Below, piece by piece: positions 52,801 through 64,000 of a stretch of DNA of 64,000 nucleotides. This stretch comes from Hippasteria phrygiana. Taxonomy: Eukaryota > Echinodermata > Asteroidea > Valvatida > Goniasteridae. Each line of letters begins with the position of its first letter. The stretch's first letter is position 1. The stretch lies in the NCBI GenBank assembly GCA_037893225.1, contig JAZGUH010000702.1:310001-374000 (forward strand), read 5' to 3'. The position numbers were made by a program, and so were the translations under genes. The notes beneath the pieces are model-generated. The model did not search any database. It was not told where the DNA came from and saw only the letters and a list, made by a program, of their open reading frames with translations.

Positions 52801-55800
52801 CCACAAGTTTTAACTCCAAGAAGCCGCCGATAATTGCAACATGTAGCGCCAGATCTAAGCTATCCATACATGTCAAAATTACTGCATTTGGTTGATATTT
52901 CATGCAATTATGAATGAGTAAAGCAAGTCCATACCCCAGGGAATTTGACAGGCATGGAGCAATAAATAAAAGGTAATATGCACACAGATGGTGGCCGGAA
53001 AGAAAATAAACATTGCGAGGTTTGAATTTTCTCCACAAGTGTTAACTCTAAGAAGCCGCCGATAATTGCAACATGTAGCGCCAGATCTAAGCTATCCATA
53101 CATGTCAAAATTACTGTATTTGGTTGATATTTCATGCAATTATGAATGAGTAAAGCAAGTCCATACCCCAGGGAATTTGACAGGCATGGAGCAATAAATA
53201 GAAGGTAATATGCACACAGATGTTGGCCGGAAAGAAAATAAACATTGCGAGGTTTGAATTTTCTCCACAAGTTTTAACTCTAAGAAGCCGCCGATAATTG
53301 CAACATGTAGCGCCAGATCTAAGCTATCCATACATGTCAAAATTACTGCATTTGGTTGATATTTCATGCAATTATGAATGAGTAAAGCAAGTCCATACCC
53401 CAGGGAATTTGACAGGCATGGAGCAATAAATAAAAGGTAATATGCACACAGATGGTGGCCGGAAAGAAAATAAACATTGCGAGGTTTGAATTTTCTCCAC
53501 AAGTGTTAACTCTAAGAAGCCGCCGATAATTGCAACATGTAGCGCCAGATCTAAGCTATCCATACATGTCAAAATTACTGTATTTGGTTGATATTTCATG
53601 CAATTATGAATGAGTAAAGCAAGTCCATACCCCAGGGAATTTGACAGGCATGGAGCAATAAATAAAAGGTAATCTGCACACAGATGGTGGCCGGGAAGAA
53701 AATAAACATTGCGAGGTTTGAATTTTCTCCACAAGTGTTAACTCTAAGAAGCCGCCGATAATTGCAACATGTAGCGCCAGATCTAAGCTATCCATACATG
53801 TCAAAATTACTGAATTTGGTTGATATTTCATGCAATTATGAATGAGTAAAGCAAGTCATACCCCAGGGAATTTGACAGGCATGGAGCAATAAATAGAAGG
53901 TAATATGCACACAGATGTTGGCCGGAAAGAAAATAAACATTGCGAGGTTTGAATTTTCTCCACAAGTTTTAACTCCAAGAAGCCGCCGATAATTGCAACA
54001 TGTAGCGCCAGATCTAAGCTATCCATACATGTCAAAATTACTGCATTTGGTTGATATTTCATGCAATTATGAATGAGTAAAGCAAGTCCATACCCCAGGG
54101 AATTTGACAGGCATGGAGCAATAAATAAAAGGTAATATGCACACAGATGTTGGCCGGAAAGAAAATAAACATTGCGAGGTTTGAATTTTCTCCACAAGTT
54201 TTAACTCCAAGAAGCCGCCGATAATTGCAACATGTAGCGCCAGATCTAAGCTATCCATACATGTCAAAATTACTGCATTTGGTTGATATTTCATGCAATT
54301 ATGAATGAGTAAAGCAAGTCCATACCCCAGGGAATTTGACAGGCATGGAGCAATAAATAAAAGGTAATATGCACACAGATGGTGGCCGGAAAGAAAATAA
54401 ACATTGCGAGGTTTGAATTTTCTCCACAAGTGTTAACTCTAAGAAGCCGCCGATAATTGCAACATGTAGCGCCAGATCTAAGCTATCCATACATGTCAAA
54501 ATTACTGTATTTGGTTGATATTTCATGCAATTATGAATGAGTAAAGCAAGTCCATACCCCAGGGAATTTGACAGGCATGGAGCAATAAATAAAAGGTAAT
54601 CTGCACACAGATGGTGGCCGGGAAGAAAATAAACATTGCGAGGTTTGAATTTTCTCCACAAGTGTTAACTCTAAGAAGCCGCCGATAATTGCAACATGTA
54701 GCGCCAGATCTAAGCTATCCATACATGTCAAAATTACTGAATTTGGTTGATATTTCATGCAATTATGAATGAGTAAAGCAAGTCATACCCCAGGGAATTT
54801 GACAGGCATGGAGCAATAAATAGAAGGTAATATGCACACAGATGTTGGCCGGAAAGAAAATAAACATTGCGAGGTTTGAATTTTCTCCACAAGTTTTAAC
54901 TCTAAGAAGCCGCCGATAATTGCAACATGTAGCGCCAGATCTAAGCTATCCATACATGTCAAAATTACTGCATTTGGTTGATATTTCATGCAATTATGAA
55001 TGAGTAAAGCAAGTCCATACCCCAGGGAATTTGACAGGCATGGAGCAATAAATAAAAGGTAATATGCACACAGATGGTGGCCGGAAAGAAAATAAACATT
55101 GCGAGGTTTGAATTTTCTCCACAAGTGTTAACTCTAAGAAGCCGCCGATAATTGCAACATGTAGCGCCAGATCTAAGCTATCCATACATGTCAAAATTAC
55201 TGTATTTGGTTGATATTTCATGCAATTATGAATTAGTAAAGCAAGTCCATACCCCAGGGAATTTGACAGGCATGGAGCAATAAATAAAAGGTAATCTGCA
55301 CACAGACGGTGGCCGGGAAGAAAATAAACATTGCGAGGTTTGAATTTTCTCCACAAGTGTTAACTCTAAGAAGCCGCCGATAATTGCAACATGTAGCGCC
55401 AGATCTAAGCTATCCATACATGTCAAAATTACTGTATTTGGTTGATATTTCATGCAATTATGAATTAGTAAAGCAAGTCCATACCCCAGGGAATTTGACA
55501 GGCATGGAGCAATAAATAAAAGGTAATCTGCACACAGATGGTGGCCGGGAAGAAAATAAACATTGCGAGGTTTGAATTTTCTCCACAAGTGTTAACTCTA
55601 AGAAGCCGCCGATAATTGCAACATGTAGCGCCAGATCTAAGCTATCCATACATGTCAAAATTACTGAATTTGGTTGATATTTCATGCAATTATGAATGAG
55701 TAAAGCAAGTCATACCCCAGGCAATTTGACAGGCATGGAGCAATAAATAGAAGGTAATATGCACACAGATGTTGGCCGGAAAGAAAATAAACATTGCGAG

Positions 55801-57482
55801 GTTTGAATTTTCTCCACAAGTTTTAACTCCAAGAAGCCGCCGATAATTGCAACATGTAGCGCCAGATCTAAGCTATCCATACATGTCAAAATTACTGTAT
55901 TTGGTTGATATTTCATGCAATTATGAATGAGTAAAGCAAGTCATACCCCAGGGAATTTGACAGGCATGGAGCAATAAATAGAAGGTAATATGCACACAGA
56001 TGTTGGCCGGAAAGAAAATAAACATTGCGAGGTTTGAATTTTCTCCACAAGTTTTAACTCCAAGAAGCCGCCGATAATTGCAACATGTAGCGCCAGATCT
56101 AAGCTATCCATACATGTCAAAATTACTGCATTTGGTTGATATTTCATGCAATTATGAATGAGTAAAGCAAGTCCATACCCCAGGGAATTTGACAGGCATG
56201 GAGCAATAAATAAAAGGTAATATGCACACAGATGGTGGCCGGAAAGAAAATAAACATTGCGAGGTTTGAATTTTCTCCACAAGTGTTAACTCTAAGAAGC
56301 CGCCGATAATTGCAACATGTAGCGCCAGATCTAAGCTATCCATACATGTCAAAATTACTGTATTTGGTTGATATTTCATGCAATTATGAATGAGTAAAGC
56401 AAGTCCATACCCCAGGGAATTTGACAGGCATGGAGCAATAAATAAAAGGTAATCTGCACACAGATGGTGGCCGGGAAGAAAATAAACATTGCGAGGTTTG
56501 AATTTTCTCCACAAGTGTTAACTCTAAGAAGCCGCCGATAATTGCAACATGTAGCGCCAGATCTAAGCTATCCATACATGTCAAAATTACTGAATTTGGT
56601 TGATATTTCATGCAATTATGAATGAGTAAAGCAAGTCATACCCCAGGGAATTTGACAGGCATGGAGCAATAAATAGAAGGTAATATGCACACAGATGTTG
56701 GCCGGAAAGAAAATAAACATTGCGAGGTTTGAATTTTCTCCACAAGTTTTAACTCCAAGAAGCCGCCGATAATTGCAACATGTAGCGCCAGATCTAAGCT
56801 ATACATACATGTCAAAATTACTGCATTTGGTTGATATTTCATGCAATTATGAATGAGTAAAGCAAGTCCATACCCCAGGGAATTTGACAGGCATGGAGCA
56901 ATAAATAAAAGGTAATATGCACACAGATGTTGGCCGGAAAGAAAATAAACATTGCGAGGTTTGAATTTTCTCCACAAGTGTTAACTCTAAGAAGCCGCCG
57001 ATAATTGCAACATGTAGCGCCAGATCTAAGCTATCCATACATGTCAAAATTACTGAATTTGGTTGATATTTCATTCAATTATGAATGAGTAAAGCAAGTC
57101 CATACCCCAGGGAATTTGACAGGCATGGAGCAATAAATAGAAGGTAATATGCACACAGATGTTGGCCGGAAAGAAAATAAACATTGCGAGGTTTGAATTT
57201 TCTCCACAAGTTTTAACTCTAAGAAGCCGCCGATAATTGCAACATGTAGCGCCAGATCTAAGCTATCCATACATGTCAAAATTACTGCATTTGGTTGATA
57301 TTTCATGCAATTATGAATGAGTAAAGCAAGTCCATACCCCAGGGAATTTGACAGGCATGGAGCAATAAATAAAAGGTAATATGCACACAGATGGTGGCCG
57401 GAAAGAAAATAAACATTGCGAGGTTTGAATTTTCTCCACAAGTGTTAACTCTAAGAAGCCGCCGATAATTGCAACATGTAGC
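49835..57482. repeat. 33-monomer super-repeat segment, 7648 bp, copy 2
   Basis: Order: D H H P Q N B4 R D T D A V D T D A B4 R D A F D H H P Q D A B4 C2 J3 D. Against copy 1, one monomer is lost near 52616, where V is a hybrid (c38 and c131 with t144 a152 t194 c202), and one P monomer is present at 55630. The shared rare ACGGTGG at 55307 shows descent from a common segment. The D at 51688 has c94, an uncommon site state otherwise seen in P. A private AACTCAAAG lies near 50729. Confidence 0.88.
52616..52847. repeat. Chimeric monomer at a super-repeat breakpoint
   Basis: The left part has c38, a122 and c131, as in N or S monomers. The right part has t144, a152, t194 and c202, as in R monomers. 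It stands where copy 1 of the 33-monomer segment has two monomers (B4 and R at 43579 and 43810). The switch lies between sites 131 and 144. The simplest reading is an unequal exchange that removed one monomer's length and left this hybrid. Confidence 0.7.
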
Positions 57483-57946
57483 GCCAGATCTAAGCTATCC
57501 ATACATGTCAAAATTACTGTATTTGGTTGATATTTCATGCAATTATGAATGAGTAAAGCAAGTCCATACCCCAGGGAATTTGACAGGCATGGAGCAATAA
57601 ATAAAAGGTAATCTGCACACAGATGGTGGCCGGGAAGAAAATAAACATTGCGAGGTTTGAATTTTCTCCACAAGTGTTAACTCTAAGAAGCCGCCGATAA
57701 TTGCAACATGTAGCGCCAGATCTAAGCTATCCATACATGTCAAAATTACTGAATTTGGTTGATATTTCATTCAATTATGAATGAGTAAAGCAAGTCCATA
57801 CCCCAGGGAATTTGACAGGCATGGAGCAATAAATAGAAGGTAATATGCACACAGATGTTGGCCGGAAAGAAAATAAACATTGCGAGGTTTGAATTTTCTC
57901 CACAAGTGTTAACTCTAAGAAGCCGCCGATAATTGCAACATGTAGC
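57483..57946. repeat. Two-monomer junction A J before the 9-mer
   Basis: An A monomer (57483) and a J monomer (57715) join the end of the 33-monomer segment to the first F of the 9-mer. Together with the preceding J3 and D they resemble the J3 D A J order of the 4-mer zone. Nothing else lies here. Confidence 0.8.
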
Positions 57947-60030
57947 GCCAGATCTAAGCTATCCATACATGTCAAAATTACTGAATTTGGTTGATATTTC
58001 ATGCAATTATGAATGAGTAAAGCAAGTCATACCCCAGGGAATTTGACAGGCATGGAGCAATAAATAGAAGGTAATATGCACACAGATGTTGGCCGGAAAG
58101 AAAATAAACATTGCGAGGTTTGAATTTTCTCCACAAGTTTTAACTCTAAGAAGCCGCCGATAATTGCAACATGTAGCGCCAGATCTAAGCTATCCATACA
58201 TGTCAAAATTACTGCATTTGGTTGATATTTCATGCAATTATGAATGAGTAAAGCAAGTCCATACCCCAGGGAATTTGACAGGCATGGAGCAATAAATAAA
58301 AGGTAATCTGCACACAGATGGTGGCCGGGAAGAAAATAAACATTGCGAGGTTTGAATTTTCTCCACAAGTGTTAACTCTAAGAAGCCGCCGATAATTGCA
58401 ACATGTAGCGCCAGATCTAAGCTATCCATACATGTCAAAATTACTGTATTTGGTTGATATTTCATGCAATTATGAATTAGTAAAGCAAGTCCATACCCCA
58501 GGGAATTTGACAGGCATGGAGCAATAAATAAAAGGTAATCTGCACACAGATGGTGGCCGGGAAGAAAATAAACATTGCGAGGTTTGAATTTTCTCCACAA
58601 GTGTTAACTCTAAGAAGCCGCCGATAATTGCAACATGTAGCGCCAGATCTAAGCTATCCATACATGTCAAAATTACTGAATTTGGTTGATATTTCATGCA
58701 ATTATGAATGAGTAAAGCAAGTCATACCCCAGGCAATTTGACAGGCATGGAGCAATAAATAGAAGGTAATATGCACACAGATGTTGGCCGGAAAGAAAAT
58801 AAACATTGCGAGGTTTGAATTTTCTCCACAAGTTTTAACTCCAAGAAGCCGCCGATAATTGCAACATGTAGCGCCAGATCTAAGCTATCCATACATGTCA
58901 AAATTACTGTATTTGGTTGATATTTCATGCAATTATGAATGAGTAAAGCAAGTCATACCCCAGGGAATTTGACAGGCATGGAGCAATAAATAGAAGGTAA
59001 TATGCACACAGATGTTGGCCGGAAAGAAAATAAACATTGCGAGGTTTGAATTTTCTCCACAAGTTTTAACTCCAAGAAGCCGCCGATAATTGCAACATGT
59101 AGCGCCAGATCTAAGCTATCCATACATGTCAAAATTACTGCATTTGGTTGATATTTCATGCAATTATGAATGAGTAAAGCAAGTCCATACCCCAGGGAAT
59201 TTGACAGGCATGGAGCAATAAATAAAAGGTAATATGCACACAGATGGTGGCCGGAAAGAAAATAAACATTGCGAGGTTTGAATTTTCTCCACAAGTGTTA
59301 ACTCTAAGAAGCCGCCGATAATTGCAACATGTAGCGCCAGATCTAAGCTATCCATACATGTCAAAATTACTGTATTTGGTTGATATTTCATGCAATTATG
59401 AATGAGTAAAGCAAGTCCATACCCCAGGGAATTTGACAGGCATGGAGCAATAAATAAAAGGTAATCTGCACACAGATGGTGGCAGGGAAGAAAATAAACA
59501 TTGCGAGGTTTGAATTTTCTCCACAAGTGTTAACTCTAAGAAGCCGCCGATAATTGCAACATGTAGCGCCAGATCTAAGCTATCCATACATGTCAAAATT
59601 ACTGAATTTGGTTGATATTTCATGCAATTATGAATGAGTAAAGCAAGTCATACCCCAGGGAATTTGACAGGCATGGAGCAATAAATAGAAGGTAATATGC
59701 ACACAGATGTTGGCCGGAAAGAAAATAAACATTGCGAGGTTTGAATTTTCTCCACAAGTTTTAACTCCAAGAAGCCGCCGATAATTGCAACATGTAGCGC
59801 CAGATCTAAGCTATACATACATGTCAAAATTACTGCATTTGGTTGATATTTCATGCAATTATGAATGAGTAAAGCAAGTCCATACCCCAGGGAATTTGAC
59901 AGGCATGGAGCAATAAATAAAAGGTAATATGCACACAGATGTTGGCCGGAAAGAAAATAAACATTGCGAGGTTTGAATTTTCTCCACAAGTGTTAACTCT
60001 AAGAAGCCGCCGATAATTGCAACATGTAGC
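57947..60030. repeat. 9-mer higher-order repeat, 2084 bp, copy 1
   Basis: Order: F N H P Q D A B4 C2. Four monomers are 231 bp (F, P, Q, B4), giving 2084 bp. The A monomer at 59336 carries GTGGCAGGG (C-to-A near 59484) where the usual form is GTGGCCGGG. This removes a CpG and recurs 2084 bp later. Confidence 0.92.
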
Positions 60031-62114
60031 GCCAGATCTAAGCTATCCATACATGTCAAAATTACTGAATTTGGTTGATATTTCATGCAATTATGAATGA
60101 GTAAAGCAAGTCATACCCCAGGGAATTTGACAGGCATGGAGCAATAAATAGAAGGTAATATGCACACAGATGTTGGCCGGAAAGAAAATAAACATTGCGA
60201 GGTTTGAATTTTCTCCACAAGTTTTAACTCTAAGAAGCCGCCGATAATTGCAACATGTAGCGCCAGATCTAAGCTATCCATACATGTCAAAATTACTGCA
60301 TTTGGTTGATATTTCATGCAATTATGAATGAGTAAAGCAAGTCCATACCCCAGGGAATTTGACAGGCATGGAGCAATAAATAAAAGGTAATCTGCACACA
60401 GATGGTGGCCGGGAAGAAAATAAACATTGCGAGGTTTGAATTTTCTCCACAAGTGTTAACTCTAAGAAGCCGCCGATAATTGCAACATGTAGCGCCAGAT
60501 CTAAGCTATCCATACATGTCAAAATTACTGTATTTGGTTGATATTTCATGCAATTATGAATTAGTAAAGCAAGTCCATACCCCAGGGAATTTGACAGGCA
60601 TGGAGCAATAAATAAAAGGTAATCTGCACACAGATGGTGGCCGGGAAGAAAATAAACATTGCGAGGTTTGAATTTTCTCCACAAGTGTTAACTCTAAGAA
60701 GCCGCCGATAATTGCAACATGTAGCGCCAGATCTAAGCTATCCATACATGTCAAAATTACTGAATTTGGTTGATATTTCATGCAATTATGAATGAGTAAA
60801 GCAAGTCATACCCCAGGCAATTTGACAGGCATGGAGCAATAAATAGAAGGTAATATGCACACAGATGTTGGCCGGAAAGAAAATAAACATTGCGAGGTTT
60901 GAATTTTCTCCACAAGTTTTAACTCCAAGAAGCCGCCGATAATTGCAACATGTAGCGCCAGATCTAAGCTATCCATACATGTCAAAATTACTGTATTTGG
61001 TTGATATTTCATGCAATTATGAATGAGTAAAGCAAGTCATACCCCAGGGAATTTGACAGGCATGGAGCAATAAATAGAAGGTAATATGCACACAGATGTT
61101 GGCCGGAAAGAAAATAAACATTGCGAGGTTTGAATTTTCTCCACAAGTTTTAACTCCAAGAAGCCGCCGATAATTGCAACATGTAGCGCCAGATCTAAGC
61201 TATCCATACATGTCAAAATTACTGCATTTGGTTGATATTTCATGCAATTATGAATGAGTAAAGCAAGTCCATACCCCAGGGAATTTGACAGGCATGGAGC
61301 AATAAATAAAAGGTAATATGCACACAGATGGTGGCCGGAAAGAAAATAAACATTGCGAGGTTTGAATTTTCTCCACAAGTGTTAACTCTAAGAAGCCGCC
61401 GATAATTGCAACATGTAGCGCCAGATCTAAGCTATCCATACATGTCAAAATTACTGTATTTGGTTGATATTTCATGCAATTATGAATGAGTAAAGCAAGT
61501 CCATACCCCAGGGAATTTGACAGGCATGGAGCAATAAATAAAAGGTAATCTGCACACAGATGGTGGCAGGGAAGAAAATAAACATTGCGAGGTTTGAATT
61601 TTCTCCACAAGTGTTAACTCTAAGAAGCCGCCGATAATTGCAACATGTAGCGCCAGATCTAAGCTATCCATACATGTCAAAATTACTGAATTTGGTTGAT
61701 ATTTCATGCAATTATGAATGAGTAAAGCAAGTCATACCCCAGGGAATTTGACAGGCATGGAGCAATAAATAGAAGGTAATATGCACACAGATGTTGGCCG
61801 GAAAGAAAATAAACATTGCGAGGTTTGAATTTTCTCCACAAGTTTTAACTCCAAGAAGCCGCCGATAATTGCAACATGTAGCGCCAGATCTAAGCTATAC
61901 ATACATGTCAAAATTACTGCATTTGGTTGATATTTCATGCAATTATGAATGAGTAAAGCAAGTCCATACCCCAGGGAATTTGACAGGCATGGAGCAATAA
62001 ATAAAAGGTAATATGCACACAGATGTTGGCCGGAAAGAAAATAAACATTGCGAGGTTTGAATTTTCTCCACAAGTGTTAACTCTAAGAAGCCGCCGATAA
62101 TTGCAACATGTAGC
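60031..62114. repeat. 9-mer higher-order repeat, 2084 bp, copy 2
   Basis: The same nine types in the same order as 57947-60030, including the rare GTGGCAGGG near 61568. I saw no diagnostic-site difference between the copies, so the duplication looks recent. The next monomer is J3 instead of F, which ends the repeat. Confidence 0.92.
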
Positions 62115-64000
62115 GCCAGATCTAAGCTATCCATACATGTCAAAATTACTGAATTTGGTTGATATTTCATTCAATTATGAATGAGTAAAGCAAGTCCATA
62201 CCCCAGGGAATTTGACAGGCATGGAGCAATAAATAGAAGGTAATATGCACACAGATGTTGGCCGGAAAGAAAATAAACATTGCGAGGTTTGAATTTTCTC
62301 CACAAGTTTTAACTCTAAGAAGCCGCCGATAATTGCAACATGTAGCGCCAGATCTAAGCTATCCATACATGTCAAAATTACTGCATTTGGTTGATATTTC
62401 ATGCAATTATGAATGAGTAAAGCAAGTCCATACCCCAGGGAATTTGACAGGCATGGAGCAATAAATAAAAGGTAATATGCACACAGATGGTGGCCGGAAA
62501 GAAAATAAACATTGCGAGGTTTGAATTTTCTCCACAAGTGTTAACTCTAAGAAGCCGCCGATAATTGCAACATGTAGCGCCAGATCTAAGCTATCCATAC
62601 ATGTCAAAATTACTGTATTTGGTTGATATTTCATGCAATTATGAATTAGTAAAGCAAGTCCATACCCCAGGGAATTTGACAGGCATGGAGCAATAAATAA
62701 AAGGTAATCTGCACACAGATGGTGGCCGGGAAGAAAATAAACATTGCGAGGTTTGAATTTTCTCCACAAGTGTTAACTCTAAGAAGCCGCCGATAATTGC
62801 AACATGTAGCGCCAGATCTAAGCTATCCATACATGTCAAAATTACTGCATTTGGTTGATATTTCATGCAATTATGAATGAGTAAAGCAAGTCATACCCCA
62901 GGGAATTTGACAGGCATGGAGCAATAAATAGAAGGTAATATGCACACAGATGTTGGCCGGAAAGAAAATAAACATTGCGAGGTTTGAATTTTCTCCACAA
63001 GTTTTAACTCCAAGAAGCCGCCGATAATTGCAACATGTAGCGCCAGATCTAAGCTATCCATACATGTCAAAATTACTGTATTTGGTTGATATTTCATGCA
63101 ATTATGAATGAGTAAAGCAAGTCATACCCCAGGGAATTTGACAGGCATGGAGCAATAAATAGAAGGTAATATGCACACAGATGTTGGCCGGAAAGAAAAT
63201 AAACATTGCGAGGTTTGAATTTTCTCCACAAGTTTTAACTCCAAGAAGCCGCCGATAATTGCAACATGTAGCGCCAGATCTAAGCTATACATACATGTCA
63301 AAATTACTGCATTTGGTTGATATTTCATGCAATTATGAATGAGTAAAGCAAGTCATACCCCAGGGAATTTGACAGGCATGGAGCAATAAATAGAAGGTAA
63401 TATGCACACAGATGTTGGCCGGAAAGAAAATAAACATTGCGAGGTTTGAATTTTCTCCACAAGTTTTAACTCCAAGAAGCCGCCGATAATTGCAACATGT
63501 AGCGCCAGATCTAAGCTATCCATACATGTCAAAATTACTGTATTTGGTTGATATTTCATGCAATTATGAATGAGTAAAGCAAGTCATACCCCAGGGAATT
63601 TGACAGGCATGGAGCAATAAATAGAAGGTAATATGCACACAGATGTTGGCCGGAAAGAAAATAAACATTGCGAGGTTTGAATTTTCTCCACAAGTTTTAA
63701 CTCCAAGAAGCCGCCGATAATTGCAACATGTAGCGCCAGATCTAAGCTATACATACATGTCAAAATTACTGCATTTGGTTGATATTTCATGCAATTATGA
63801 ATGAGTAAAGCAAGTCCATACCCCAGGGAATTTGACAGGCATGGAGCAATAAATAGAAGGTAATATGCACACAGATGTTGGCCGGAAAGAAAATAAACAT
63901 TGCGAGGTTTGAATTTTCTCCACAAGTTTTAACTCCAAGAAGCCGCCGATAATTGCAACATGTAGCGCCAGATCTAAGCTATACATACATGTCAAAATTA
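62115..64000. repeat. Right edge: J3 D H, then a run of 231-bp monomers in dimers
   Basis: After J3, D and H come four consecutive 231-bp monomers (62811, 63042, 63273, 63504), then a 232-bp monomer (63735) and a 34-bp partial (63967). From 63042 the left halves alternate between c17/t38 and a17/c38, which suggests a dimer of about 462 bp. All share g122, t144, t194 and c202. The last complete monomer (63735) keeps the dimer phase but has no deletion. The array continues past the window. Confidence 0.85.

Larger units (their letters stand above)
1..64000. repeat. Satellite DNA array, 232-bp monomer, 276 complete copies
   Basis: The same unit of about 232 bp, beginning GCCAGATCTAAGCTAT, recurs without interruption across the whole window and always in the same orientation. 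Adding monomer starts gives 210 units of 232 bp and 66 of 231 bp, which ends exactly at base 63966; the last 34 bases start monomer 277. The only length change is one C lost in the GTCCATACCCC stretch. No transposon, microsatellite, inversion or unique sequence breaks the array, and both edges lie inside it. In known genomes such arrays form centromeric, pericentromeric or subtelomeric heterochromatin. Which of these applies, and in which species, cannot be told from the sequence. I do not recognise the monomer family. Confidence 0.99.

Noticed and set aside
1..64000. Hundreds of minus-strand open frames of 68-120 codons as a tandem gene family
   Set aside because: They recur once per monomer, overlap each other, need a TTG start for the longer forms, and shift phase each unit because 232 is not a multiple of 3. 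Their lengths are set by satellite variant sites. No promoter or domain is recognisable.
1..64000. CRISPR array
   Set aside because: There are no short repeats with unique spacers. The whole 232-bp unit repeats, and no cas-like gene is present.
1..64000. CENP-B box in the monomer
   Set aside because: The box needs a TTCG core with CGGG downstream. Neither TTCG nor CGAA occurs in the monomer types I read.
1..64000. rRNA or 5S gene tandem array
   Set aside because: The unit resembles no rRNA. I see no 5S internal promoter motifs and no terminal T-run typical of RNA polymerase III genes.
1..64000. Assembly artefact: one short repeat block copied computationally
   Set aside because: Not excluded, but private changes in many monomers, differing HOR periods and within-monomer breakpoints argue for real sequence. 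Read coverage would decide.

Overview
The whole 64 kb window is one uninterrupted satellite DNA array. A 232-bp monomer (about 39% GC, counted on the first copy) repeats head to tail from the first base to the last. I count 276 complete monomers (210 of 232 bp and 66 of 231 bp, summing exactly to base 63966) plus a 34-bp partial at the right edge. There is no unique DNA, transposon, RNA gene, CRISPR array or credible protein gene. Arrays of this kind are typical of eukaryotic centromeric, pericentromeric or other heterochromatin, probably from a long-read assembly. The sequence does not identify the species or chromosome, and I do not recognise the monomer as a named family.

Monomer coordinates below start at GCCAGATC (base 1 of the window). 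Monomers differ at about 16 recurrent sites: 17, 38, 57, 69, a 1-bp C deletion at 82/83, 91, 94, 104, 122, 131, 144, 152, 170, 177, 194 and 202. Combinations define recurring types. A: t38 c131 g144 g152. H: A with t69. I: A with t104. D: c38 a122 a131 g144 a152. N: c38 with an A-like right half. B: a38, deletion, g91, g122, t144, t194, c202. B4: B with a91. B2: B4 with c170. B3: B2 with t177. F: B4 with t202. P: B4 with c94. Q: B4 with t38. C: D with a17. C2: C with t144. R: c38 a122 t144 t194 c202. J: a38 t57 g122 t144 g194. J3: J with t194. K: a38 a122 g144. K2: a38 g122 g144 g194. E: t38 g122 t144 g194. T: t38 g122 t144 t194 t202.

These types form a patchwork of higher-order repeats (HORs). 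In order: a 13-mer and its 12-mer deletion variant (1-5796); a 15-mer of 3477 bp present twice (7419-14372); a J/I-rich zone with an internal duplication at 4405-bp offset (14373-22486); a 17-mer of 3940 bp (23645-about 30640); a 4-mer of 928 bp (30366-35236); a mixed zone (35237-39175); an 8-mer of 1854 bp (39176-41029 onward); a 33-monomer segment present twice at about 9.0 kb offset (40798-48445 and 49835-57482) with nested 1391-bp 6-mers; a 9-mer of 2084 bp present twice (57947-62114); and a run of 231-bp monomers at the right edge.

The layout fits repeated local segmental amplification of 1 to 9 kb blocks with little or no insertion of foreign DNA. Open reading frames on the minus strand are by-products of the repeat: the longest need a TTG start, and the 232-bp period is not a multiple of three. 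The layered HOR history, not a gene system, is the main interest of this window.
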